This document shows positions 54,693-64,000 of a stretch of 64,000 nucleotides of DNA, in pieces. Both the position numbers and the translations under genes were made by a program. Position 1 is the stretch's first letter; each line of letters begins with the position of its first letter. Under the pieces are notes generated by a model. That model worked only from the letters and a program-made list of their open reading frames with translations. It was not told where the DNA came from and did not search any database. Source of the stretch: Gigaspora margarita (taxonomy: Eukaryota; Glomeromycota; Glomeromycetes; Diversisporales; Gigasporaceae); assembly GCA_009809945.1 (NCBI GenBank), contig WTPW01001128.1, positions 1 to 64,000 on the forward strand, read 5' to 3'.

Positions 54693-55615
54693 ATAATACT
54701 AAAATTCTATAAAATTTTATTATTTGCAAAATTTTACTAGTTAATTCTAACTTAATGCATTAAATAAACTTATTCAGCACCTAAAAATACATTAAATTGG
54801 TAGGTTGTTTTTGTTTTACTTGAAATTTGGAGAAAAGATGCTTAAATTTGACTTTTTTGATCAAAAATCTATAATTATGCATCTATTCTCTAAATTTTAA
54901 TTAAAATAAAAATAAACATGCTAATTTGGTGCATTTTTAAATGCTGAACAAGTTTACTTAGTGCATTAAGTTAGAATTAATTAATAAAAATTTGTAATTA
55001 TAAAATTTTATAGAATTTTATTAATAAAATTCTATAAAATCTTATGATTCACAAAATTTTACTAATTAATTCTAATTTAATGTACTAAGTAAACTTGTTC
55101 AGTACCATAAAATACATTAAATCAGTATGATTATTTTTATTTTACTTGACATTTGGAGAAAAGATGCTTAAATTTGACTTTTGTGATCAAAAATCAAAAA
55201 TTATGCATCTAATATCTAAATTTCAAGTAAAATAAAAATAATTATACTGATTTGATGCATTTTTGGATGCTAAACATGTTTTTTAGTACATGAAATTAGA
55301 ACTAATTAATAAAAATTTGTGAATTTTAAGATTTTATAGAATTTTATTAATAAAATTCTATAAAATCTTATGATTCATAAAATTTTACTAATTAATTCTA
55401 ACTATATACACTATGTAAACTTGTTTAGCACTGACTCATACTAGTCTACAAACTTCAAACCAAATTTAAACCAAACTTAGACTTGACTAAAGTCTGGTTT
55501 GGGTCCAGTATATATATATTATTTGCTTGAATCTAATTGGCTGGTTTAGTATCAGGTGGAGGTACACTCTTAAGAGGTGAAAATTACCTGATAAATGTCT
55601 CTATCCTAATCATAT

Positions 55616-56312
55616 GATTACGTTATAATTCCCTGAAAGTTAGTTTCCTACCAGCTCATTTTTCTGATACTATATTCCTGACAGAATGTTTTACCTATAG
55701 CACATTTAGTTGACAGTATCTTTTCTCGACATACTATGCTTTTGACATCCCATTTCCTTAACATTTCATATTTTTGACAAGACATTTATCTAACATGACA
55801 TATTTTTAATTTGACTTTTCTCTGACATTAAGTTTTATTGAATGCACTTTTTCTAACAAAGAATGATAAACCCAGTGATTATTATATCACATGAAATCAT
55901 ACAACACGTTATTCTGTTTACTAGCACTATCAATTCAGCCTAAATTTTACTATTATCTAACTCTAATCTAACCCTAACCTAACCCTAATTTAGCCTGAGT
56001 GCTTAATCATGTGATGTAATGAACATGATATATCACTCTACCCAATAATTATATTTTAATCAGGAAACGAGCTTGTTAGAAAAAGATGTCAGAAACATAT
56101 CATGTCAGAAAAATATTCTTTCTGAAATACGTCATGTCAATAAAATGTTTTTCGAAAATATGTTCTTTCAAGGAAAGGGGTAGTTAAAAACATGGTATGT
56201 CGAGGAAAGATTCTTCAACAAAAAATGCTATAGGTGAAACATTCTGTCAGGAATATAGTATCAGAAAAATAAGCTAGCAGGAAACTAGCCTTCAGGGAAT
56301 TAAGTAACAACC
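55616..56312. mobile_element. 697-bp fold-back element, sister of the gag insert
   Basis: Same ends ('gattacg.tat.attccc', 'caacc') and arms as 41477-42177, with more C to T and G to A changes. The flanks 'aatcatat' (55608-55615) and 'aatcaaat' (56313-56320) are an 8-bp target duplication with one mismatch. The middle again has 'taaccctaacctaaccctaa'. It sits at the right edge of the inverted-repeat unit 53344-55606. Confidence 0.88.
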
Positions 56313-56320
56313 AATCAAAT

Positions 56321-57355
56321 AATATAAACCACAGTATTAGATGTGATTATATATGGTAATTACTATATAATCACATCTCTTTATAATCACTATATTTGCT
56401 ACAACAAACTGCATGGTTATAGAGGAAGAAGATAGTATAAGTATAATCATACAATTATATTAAAAAATATATCATTCAGGATTTATATATTATTTGGGAT
56501 TCATTGATTTTGTTGTAACCATGATTATAACTTGCTATATGTCATATGGTTCACTAAGATAGTTAGCCTGTATCACTAGTTTGAACTGATCTTTAATGTG
56601 CATAACCTTTTTTATAATATCTATCTCAAGATAGCATGAATAAACAAGTTTAAATACTTACTAATAAATCATACTATGTCTTTTATACTCTTAAATTGAA
56701 GCTATACACAGCTACAAGTTTTATATAATATTTACTTACTTATAGGTACATAAAGCTATAATCAAACAGTTAATAACTTAAAGCAGAATGCCTTTTAAAA
56801 TATATAGTATCAAATATAGATGCACTATAATACAATTAAATCACATGAAAATACTATCCAATCAGATTCTTGAATTTGAATGCACCCTTTCATTTGTTAT
56901 TTAATCATGCACTTCATTGCATTCTATTCCTAATAAAACTTTAATAATAAAGAACTAACCTAAATATCACTGGTCAAAATCAAAAATATTACTCTAATAT
57001 CATCTAAAAATTGCCTATAAAGATAGCAGGCCGATATGATGTTGGCTAATAACAGATTGATAGGGAATCAAAATAGGCTGATTAGCTGCAGTTTTAAGAA
57101 AGTTTGTTGCATATCGGTTATAAGTCAGTAAAAAATATTCATATATCTGTATGAAGATTAGTGAAATTATAAAGAAGATATCAGTTAGATATTTAGATTG
57201 ATATTTTGGTAATAAATTCACGATTAGATAAATTATAAGAAGATATTGTATTGGCTATTTTACAAAATTTTTGCATCATTTATGTGATATTGTACTGATA
57301 TATTGATTATGTTTTTTAATAATTAATTAGTCTTTAGTATATCATCTTTATTCTT
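56321..57355. other. AT-rich intergenic, no gene seen
   Basis: The 68-aa minus-strand frame at 57015 is not convincing. 'gtgattatatatggtaattac'-like words near 56340 resemble those near 51800. Confidence 0.45.
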
Positions 57356-57359
57356 TAGA

Positions 57360-57475
57360 ACAATATTTGACCAATATTTGGATAATAATTGGCTGCTATT
57401 TGAATAATATTTGGCTGCTATTTGGATATTATTTGGCTACTATTTGGATAATATTTGGCTGATATTTATTGATTT
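57360..57475 (+). repeat. Tandem repeat of about 22-23 bp
   Basis: 'ggataatatttggctgctat' and close variants ('ggatattatttggctactat') are repeated about five times. Confidence 0.78.
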
Positions 57476-57574
57476 TAATATGACTAGATATATATTTAAA
57501 AAATTTGTAGTAATTGGTTCCTAAAATCTATAGTATACTTTACCAAAATTATATATCATTTTTTTATTATTAAT

Positions 57575-57715
57575 AATAATGTACAAATATCATCAATTAT
57601 CGCCTTTGCTGATAGCAGACTGATAAGCTATAGGCTTAAACCAAATTTCAAAGCCTACAACCTATCAGTTTGCTATTACCAAAGGCGATAATTAATAATA
57701 TTTGTACAATATTAT
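57575..57715. repeat. Inverted-repeat element of about 140 bp
   Basis: 'gtacaaatatcatcaattat', 'cgcctttgctgatagcagac', 'tgataagctataggctt' returns on the right in reverse complement with a few changes. The arms of about 60 bp enclose a short loop. Confidence 0.8.
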
Positions 57716-57868
57716 ATTTAACTGATTACTAATTACATTTATATACAGATTTCATCTAACATTGGCTGATATTTATATTATTTTTTCTGATTATATATTA
57801 AACTTTATTATACTCTGATAAAAACNATATTTTAAAAATAAAAAACAAAATAAATATAAATATCTAAT

Positions 57869-60043
57869 TTATCGCCTTCTTTTCGATCTTTTTGTTTTCT
57901 TTTTATCATCTTTCCTTTTTTGTTTCCCTTTTTTTCTTTTTTCACTTTCAACCCAACCTGAACTAGCATCATTATAAACTTCCATTTTTTGTTTTGCTTT
58001 ATTCAAATTTCCACTAGCTTCTGAGCCTTCACCCATAACCACACTTTCACCTTCACTTTCATTTTTATCCTCACCTCCATCCTCACCTCTATCCTCACCT
58101 CCATCCTTATCTTTAACTCCTTCATCTCTAAATACTAATGCATCATTTTCTGATGACAATTTACTTGGTTTTTTTTTTGTTTTTTTACATTTATTTTTGA
58201 AGATAGTACTGCTATTGATGTTGAGGTGGTTGCTGTTGTTGATGATGTTGGTGGTACTATTGGTGATATTGAGGTGGCTGCTGCTATTGATAATGTTAGT
58301 AGTACTTTTGATGTTGAGGTGGCTGCTGCCATTGATAATATTGATGATGTTGGTTCATTTGCTACTGTTGTTGTTTCTAATATTATAGGTGTTTTGATCT
58401 TGTGGGTGTTGCTAGTTTTGATGATATGGTATTGGTGCTTTTGATGATGTGGGTGTTGGTGCTTTTGAGGACACTGCTGATCTTATGTTTTTGCGAAGTC
58501 TTCTTACATATAATACAGTTTTATCATCATTATCTACTCTTCTCCTTTTTATACCTGTTTCAATTGCTCATTCTTCAGTTTCTACCTTAGCTATATGACT
58601 TCTCTTTCATTTCTTGTGCTTATTCCCACCTTTTTTTTTTCTTTTTTTTCATGAATCTTCTTGCCCATCTGAATGCTCAGGATCGAAGTCAGCTTCCAGG
58701 ATATTATATAGTTCTCAGGCTTCAGCGGATAATGCCCAACTTGGACAATTTGGTGGGGCACATCTTCCCTATCCATCTTCTTACCATAATGGCGTGAATT
58801 CATTCTATTGTTCTTAGGCTGCAGCTGTTTCACAACCAGATCAATCTGTCTATGAAAAAGCCATTTCAACTAAATAATATATATTAGGGTGATACATTAT
58901 TAATTTCATTGTAACTTAACACTACTATAATATATTTGACTTACATAAGGTCCATGCAACCATTTTTCTACGCATATTAATTTTTTTATTTTTTTTCTAT
59001 TCTTCCCAGCCCTTTTAGTCGCTTCTTCATCTGTCACTCATTCTTCTGCAGACTGATAAGTATTTCTGTCTTCATTTGTCATAAACTGCTACAAATCATC
59101 CTCTGGGTACCTAACAATATCCTCATTCTCAGCCTTTATCAAGAATGATAATGCCCTACACCTCCTTTTTCATTTCTAATTTATTTTATAAAAATGATAA
59201 ATTAAAAAATTTATATGAAACAAAGAAAAAGAAATTGTTATTACCTTGTTTACCTTACTGTTTTTCTCAATTCGGGCAAGATTGTATACTTTTAGGGTGT
59301 CATCTGAGTTTATTTTTGCAGTATGCCTCTGCATCTTGTGATGTGATTTCAATATGTTTTCGATAGCACCCGAATGTTGTTTGTATCTGGGCAATTTTTT
59401 TATTATCAACAGGATCAAATTTTTCTGGATATTCTTCATCTGCGAAGACTATTTTTTGTTGGGATTGGGTTTTTGAGATGTTAACTTTCTGTCCTCTATC
59501 AATATTTTAATTTTGTTCTACAAAAAAAAATAAAATAAAAAATAAAAATATAAAGTAAATCTATTCATAAAAGTTACGAGAAGGCAATAATATATTTACC
59601 TGAAGATGGAACAATTGCTCCCTTGTTAGTAGTCTCAGAGGACAATCACTTTCAGAACTGCTGTGCTGCTACTGCTGCTGCTGCTGCTGCTGCTACTGCT
59701 ACTGCTGCTGGAACGATTACTGCTTCTGTTACTGATACTTCCTCTTCTTGATCTTCCTCTCTCATTATCACTATTAGTAGTGCTTGCACTACTAGAGCTA
59801 GGGCTTTTTGGTAGTTCTATTTGCTTCTTCTTCCCTTGCCTTGAGTAGCGGTGATTGCTACCACAATTGCTGCAGTGATTACCTTTGTTTCTACTAAAAA
59901 TATAAATTTAATAATTAATTAATAATTAATAAATTACTATATCAGCTTATCAAAATCTTACATTTTTGCTTCTTATGTTTGTGTGCTCTCTTCTTAGCTA
60001 TCTTGCTGCTTTCAGCCTTAGGAAGATGCTTTTCTTTTCTCAT
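57869..60043 (-). pseudogene. Decayed multi-exon gene of unknown function
   Basis: Read on the minus strand. Exon 1 begins at ATG 60041-60043 ('MRKEKHLPKAESSKIAKKRA', 'HKHKKQK') with a GTAAGA donor near 59961. The next exon has 'GNHCSNCGSNHRYS', a small CxxC..H zinc-knuckle-like motif, then Ser/Arg-rich and poly-Ser segments. Later exons give 'EEYPEKFDPVDNKKIAQIQT', 'TTFGCYRKHIEITSQDAEAY', 'ALSFLIKAENEDIVRYPEDD', 'ICVEKWLHGPY' (GTAAGT donor near 58944, AG near 58870) and 'MKWLFHRQIDLV'. The end is acidic then strongly basic ('KGKQKRKDDKKKTKRSKRRR'), stop at 57869. In-frame TGA/TAG occur mostly where Trp fits. Probably a transposon-associated or DNA/RNA-binding protein; no family is recognised. 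Confidence 0.5.
59666..59715. repeat. CTG/CTA trinucleotide microsatellite
   Basis: 'ctgctactgctgctgctgct' and onwards encodes the poly-Ser run of the minus-strand gene. The plus-strand poly-Leu frame is its shadow. Confidence 0.85.
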
Positions 60044-60346
60044 TGTACATAGAAAGGAAAAGAATTAATAAGAAAAAAAATTTTATTATAAAAAAAAAGT
60101 GAAAGAGGATTGATTTAGTTCTGAAAAGTAATTTTAACGCAAGATATTGAATTGAATTTGACAACAAAATTCCTAGCAAAGATACCATCCTTTTTATAAG
60201 TTCTATAGGCTATATAGTAATTATCTTCTATTATCTTCTTATATCTCCTGAATGATACTGAATTAAAATTTATTAATAAAGTTGCATATAATTTTAATTT
60301 ACCTTTCACTGAACGAACATTATAAATATTATATTATAAATAAAAT

Positions 60347-61343
60347 TACTTCATTAGAAAGATATATGAATGAACTTAATAATTACTTGATCTGAAGTTC
60401 TTCTGTACTCGAATAAAAATAAATTAAAATATTATATTAATATCATTTTAATGTCGTTAAAAAAAATTACTTCATTAGGAAGATATGCGAATGAAATTAC
60501 GAATTACCAAAATTTCTCATATTACGCATTATTCCTTGGAATTCTTTTGTACTCAAATAGAAAATAGAAAATTGAACATTATATATATTAAATTAATATC
60601 ACTTAAATATCATTAAATAAATAATGATTACATTAAAACAATGTATCTATCATCTTGACAATCTGATTGTCACATGATTATCAGGGATTCAGTATTGTTC
60701 TTTGATTTTCTTTCATACTCGAGCATTATATGCATTCTAATGCATGTTCTTTTGATCTTCTTTCTGTATTCAGATAAAATTTTAATTTGTATGCATTATA
60801 TATATAGTATAACATTATAATATATTTAGATAAAAGATAATTAGGAAGATATACAACTGAACTTAATAATTACTCAATCCGAAGTTCTTCTGTACTCAAA
60901 TAAAAATAAATTAAAATATTATATTAATATTATTTAATATCATTAAAAAAAATACTTCATTAGGAAGATATGCAAATGGACTTAATAATTACTCGATCTG
61001 AAGTTCTTCTGTACTTGAATAAAAATAAATTAAAATATTATATTAATATCGTTTTAATGTTATTAAAATTTACTTCATTAGGAAAATATGCAAACGAAAT
61101 TACCAATTACTAAATTTTCTTATATTATGCATTATTTCTTGGAATTCTTCTGTACTCAAATAGAAAATTGAACATTATATATATTAAATTTAATATCACT
61201 TAAATATCATTAAATAAATAACGATTACATTAAAACAATGTACCTATCACCTTTGTAATCTGATTGTCACATGATCATCAGAGATTCAGTATTGTTCTTT
61301 TATTTTCTTTTATACTTGAGCATTATATGCATTCTAATACATG
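60347..61343 (+). repeat. Direct repeat of about 400 bp, offset about 605 bp, with 120-bp subunits
   Basis: 60347-60746 and 60954-61343 match along their length ('acttcattag.aagatat', 'gaagttcttctgtact', 'aattaaaatattatattaat', 'aaaacaatgta.ctatca', 'ctgattgtcacatgat', 'gagcattatatgcattctaa'). An extra copy of the first ~110 bp lies at about 60842-60950. The block fills the space between two divergent decayed genes. Confidence 0.8.
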
Positions 61344-61453
61344 ATTATTAAATTATTTTATATTCAGATACAACAAATTGTGACACATTTGGTAAAAGTC
61401 AGCTTTACCCATTATATATATATCATTAGGAAAAATACCTATATAGCGAAGAA

Positions 61454-63666
61454 ATAAGCAGGATGCAAAGCAGTTATTGGGTTATTTGCCAATAATTAAA
61501 ACATCTACTAAAGATAAACCAATAGTCAGACAAACTTTACATAGATGCTTAGAAGTTATTTTAAATCCAATTCAAAAGTTTTCGCATTCTGGTATAAATA
61601 ACCATTTGTTTGGACCTTTTCAAAAGTTTCAATTATAATTGCAGATTGGCCAGAAGCTGCAACATTTTGTCTGACTTATAAATCAACAAATTCAAATTAC
61701 TCTNGTCATTTTTGTTTAGTAAATAGAGATAATTTGGCAAATACAACCCGTTCTAAATATGATTTGGTGCTTAGAAATCACAATAATATATGAAACTGTC
61801 TCGATAACAGTGAAGAAAATTCAGTATGTATAGAATCCATACCAAATTACTTTTGGAACTTTAAGTAAGTTTATTGTTTTATTTATTTTATTTTATTCTA
61901 ATAATTTCAAAATAATTTAAATATATTCGGAATACTAAAAATATTTAAAAAGCACAAAACAAACTTTACTTTAGATTTAAATGATTTTGAATTATTGCAA
62001 ATTATTTTAAATATATTTAGAATTCAAATGCAATTTTACTTTTATAATAATTAATTAATGCTATTTATTTCACAACTATGTGAATATTATTAAACTATTT
62101 CAAATTTTTAAATATTATAACTATGCAATATATAATTCATTATAATATTTATACTTTTATTAATTTTAGTAATATGAATATTTATAAAGCAATAGTTATC
62201 AGTTATTGATAGAATGCATCATTTAGATTTGGGATTATTTAAACATCAAATTAATTTGATATGCAGTCTATTAAAAGAAAAATATAGAGCTTCAATTCTA
62301 GATACTATTGATAAAAGATTAGCCAATATTCCAAGATTTTCAAAACTTAAAATTTTTAAAAATAGTATTCAATCACTTGCTAGAATTACTGCAAATAAGT
62401 ATTTAACCTTATGAAGGTTGATATTTGTTCTGGACAATCTGGATATAGGTGAACCTATTCAAAATAAGTTATTGAAGCTTTATAAAAATTGGAATAATAT
62501 GTATCTATTAAGTTGATATAAAGAATTCACTGATAACAATTTAAAAGATTTTGAGGTATGTAAATAATTTTGCAACTATGCAAATATTTTGAAATTATTT
62601 GAAAAATTTAAATTAAATAATTTTATTATCGAATATTAATATAGTTCTATTTTATTTAGAATCTAATAATAAATTGGGCTCAACAATTTATTAAACTTTT
62701 TAAAACAAGTTCTGCTTCTAAATTAAAGTTTCCAAAATTACATTCATGAATCTATTATACTACTGATTTAATTAAAAAATATGGTTGTTTGAATGGATTT
62801 TCTACTGAAACTTATGAAAGTCTTCATAAAGATTTTGTTAAAACACCATATTATTTAAGTAATAAACAAAATTTAGAGGATCAAATAATAAAAATAGTAA
62901 TAATTGTTTAATTATTAATAATGTTTATAATATTTTTTAAAGTTAACTAAATTTATTTATATTATATAGATTCAAAGACAAGCTATTGCATCAAAATTAC
63001 TATCAAGAAACCCAAAAAATTCCAAAACTATAAATCCTTTTAAATTTACTAATTTAATTTGGACATTTGATTTAAATAATGCTCAGAAATTTATTGATCN
63101 NAGATTAAAAAATTATAGNCCAAATTCTAAAATATNTTCTGGGCTTGAACATTTATTAAAATATTTAACTATATATTTTAGTTCAACAAACCAAATTAAT
63201 ATAGATAATTATATAATTAATATATATAGCTCAGTAACTTTAGAAAATGGGCCTATAATTCGAGCAACAGATATTTTTATGGAAAAGCCTGGTATAGCAA
63301 TATAGCAGTTGCTATAAATTCTGAAAAACTAATTAAATATTTGACAGATAAAGGAATTTGTTATAGACAGGTATAGTATTTGTTGTATTTTTTTTTAGAT
63401 TTTTTAAAATATTAAATTTTTAGTATTTAATTTTTCAAATATACTTATTAATTAATATTGAAACTAAAGGAAATGTGGATAATTTTGCATTAATTTAGTG
63501 GTATAATTTTAAGTCTACAAAGAATCAATATTATTATAGATGTCCTAGACTTAAATTAACGAAATTATATGATATAGTTAATGTTAAAGCAATTAGAAAT
63601 AATATTCATATAATTCCATGCTTTGATAAAACTAATGATTATTTAGTAAATAAGTATATCTTCTAA
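61454..63666 (+). pseudogene. Plavaka/CACTA-like transposase, multi-exon, decayed
   Basis: Reads as a DDE-type transposase-derived protein with introns. Exon 1 (about 61454-61864) has 'DAKQLLGYLPIIK', then after a shift 'IIADWPEAATFCLTYKSTNS' and a CxxC-like 'HFCLVNRDNLANTTRS'; exon 2 (62170-62555) 'DRMHHLDLGLFKHQINLI' and 'IPRFSKLKIFKNSIQSLARI'; exon 3 (62660-62896) 'INWAQQFIKLFKT', 'GFSTETYESLHKDFVKTPYY'; exon 4 (62980-63370) 'SGLEHLLKYLTIYFSSTNQI', 'TLENGPIIRATDIF'; exon 5 to the stop at 63666 'RPRLKLTKLYDIVNVKAIRN'-like text. GT/AG borders are visible. In-frame TGA codons fall at Trp-like places ('LLS*YKEF', 'LHS*IYY'). The family name is by recall of motif style. Confidence 0.6.
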
Positions 63667-64000
63667 TAAAATTAAATTAGTTTAGAAACGTTTAAAAACA
63701 GTTTGAATGTTTCGCATTAATTAAATCATATAAAATTCAATAGAGTAAAAATCTGTAAATTTAAAGTTCAATATATTAAATTATTTAAAAGAACAAAAAT
63801 TTAAGGGCTAAAATAATATTATGCAAATTTTTTACATGTTTTTGAATAAACTTACTATAATTCAGAATGCATATTTTATAATTATAATGAAATTAAAGTA
63901 AACTAAAGTTTAAAAACATTTCAAATTATTTTAGAATAATTTGAAAATATGATATAAAACTTAATAAAAGTAAATATTTTCATGTGATAAAATATTAGAA
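63667..64000. other. AT-rich 3' flank, no gene seen
   Basis: No inverted repeat matching the start of the transposase unit was found before the window ends. Confidence 0.45.

Larger units (their letters stand above)
53730..55435. repeat. Palindromic satellite, four units of about 326 bp
   Basis: Each unit has a ~165-bp palindrome centred on 'agaattttattaataaaatt' with outer arms 'aacaagtttacttagtgcat' and 'agttagaattaatta', and a ~160-bp spacer that is also inverted ('aaatacattaaat...atttaatgtattt' type ends). Centres are near 53811, 54385, 55022 and 55348. The last interval is 326 bp; the first two are longer by the size of two inserted MITEs (53934-54185 and 54392-54692). Confidence 0.82.
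53344..55606. mobile_element. Large inverted-repeat unit enclosing a palindromic satellite
   Basis: 'gggtagagacatttatca' at about 53346 faces 'tgataaatgtctctatcc' at about 55590; further in, 'tcaggtg' and 'gactggtctgaatcc'/'agtctggtttgggtcc' also pair. Everything between is the satellite at 53730-55435 and its inserts. No transposase. The boundaries are approximate. Confidence 0.5.

Noticed and set aside
58197-58590. Plus-strand Leu/Val-rich frames as membrane proteins
   Set aside because: They are the reverse of low-complexity Ser/Thr/Ala-coding repeats in the minus-strand gene.
59663-59848. Plus-strand poly-Leu protein
   Set aside because: It is translation of the CTG microsatellite that encodes poly-Ser on the other strand.
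57869-63666. A variant code with TGA read as tryptophan
   Set aside because: TGG tryptophan codons occur in the same genes, TAG and TAA stops are also present, and frameshifts accompany them; plain decay explains the pattern.

Overview
The window looks like a nuclear segment of a very AT-rich, transposon-laden fungal genome. The best fit is an arbuscular mycorrhizal fungus (Glomeromycotina, Rhizophagus-like). This rests on the F-box/LRR paralogues with the '(R)HWCK..IPILWQ.PF' signature, a Sel1-repeat fragment, a zinc-finger-less Crypton/KCTD1-type tyrosine recombinase, and the types of LINE, Ty3/gypsy and Plavaka-like elements present. The taxon is an inference from protein style; no marker gene is present. 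Only four reading frames look intact: three F-box/LRR genes and one tyrosine recombinase. Nearly everything else is mobile DNA or relics, often nested.

Layout. 1-956: AT-rich flank with a tandem duplication. 957-8899: an almost complete LINE (ORF1, then ORF2 with AP-endonuclease, RT, RNase H and a CCHC-type finger), broken by stops and frameshifts, with a poly(A) tail and a 14-bp target-site duplication. 8914-20000: two minus-strand F-box/LRR genes (11190-12677, 17399-18922), a cytochrome P450 relic between them, palindromic repeats and a telomere-like repeat. 20000-22400: a run of MITE-like inverted-repeat elements and a 168-bp near-perfect palindrome. 22403-24478: an intact tyrosine recombinase gene bracketed by about 42-bp inverted repeats. 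24700-30400: repeats, a ~50-bp minisatellite, and a second, decayed tyrosine recombinase (minus strand) split by a 651-bp MULE-like element with a 9-bp target duplication. 30860-33967: a 3.1-kb TTAA-flanked inverted-repeat element stuffed with other MITEs. 34700-39260: duplicated intergenic block, third F-box gene, and a truncated F-box pseudogene.

39791-49835 is a 10-kb Ty3/gypsy LTR retrotransposon, inserted into the loop of an older hairpin. It has LTRs, PBS, gag, protease, RT, RNase H, integrase, a polypurine tract and an extra ORF after integrase. Its gag is interrupted by a 701-bp fold-back element with 8-bp target duplication (second copy at 55616-56312), and its RNase H/integrase spacer carries a captured Sel1-repeat fragment. 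49836-57720: more inverted-repeat elements, a retroposon with a 15-bp target duplication, and a ~326-bp palindromic satellite with two MITEs inserted in it. 57869-60043: a decayed multi-exon gene on the minus strand. 61454-63666: a decayed multi-exon Plavaka/CACTA-like transposase on the plus strand, divergent from it.

The F-box genes would supply substrate-recognition subunits for SCF-type ubiquitin ligases; nothing else here forms a pathway. A recurring theme is that premature stops in unrelated elements, on both strands, fall largely where tryptophan is expected (TGG to TGA or TAG), which points to G:C to A:T decay.
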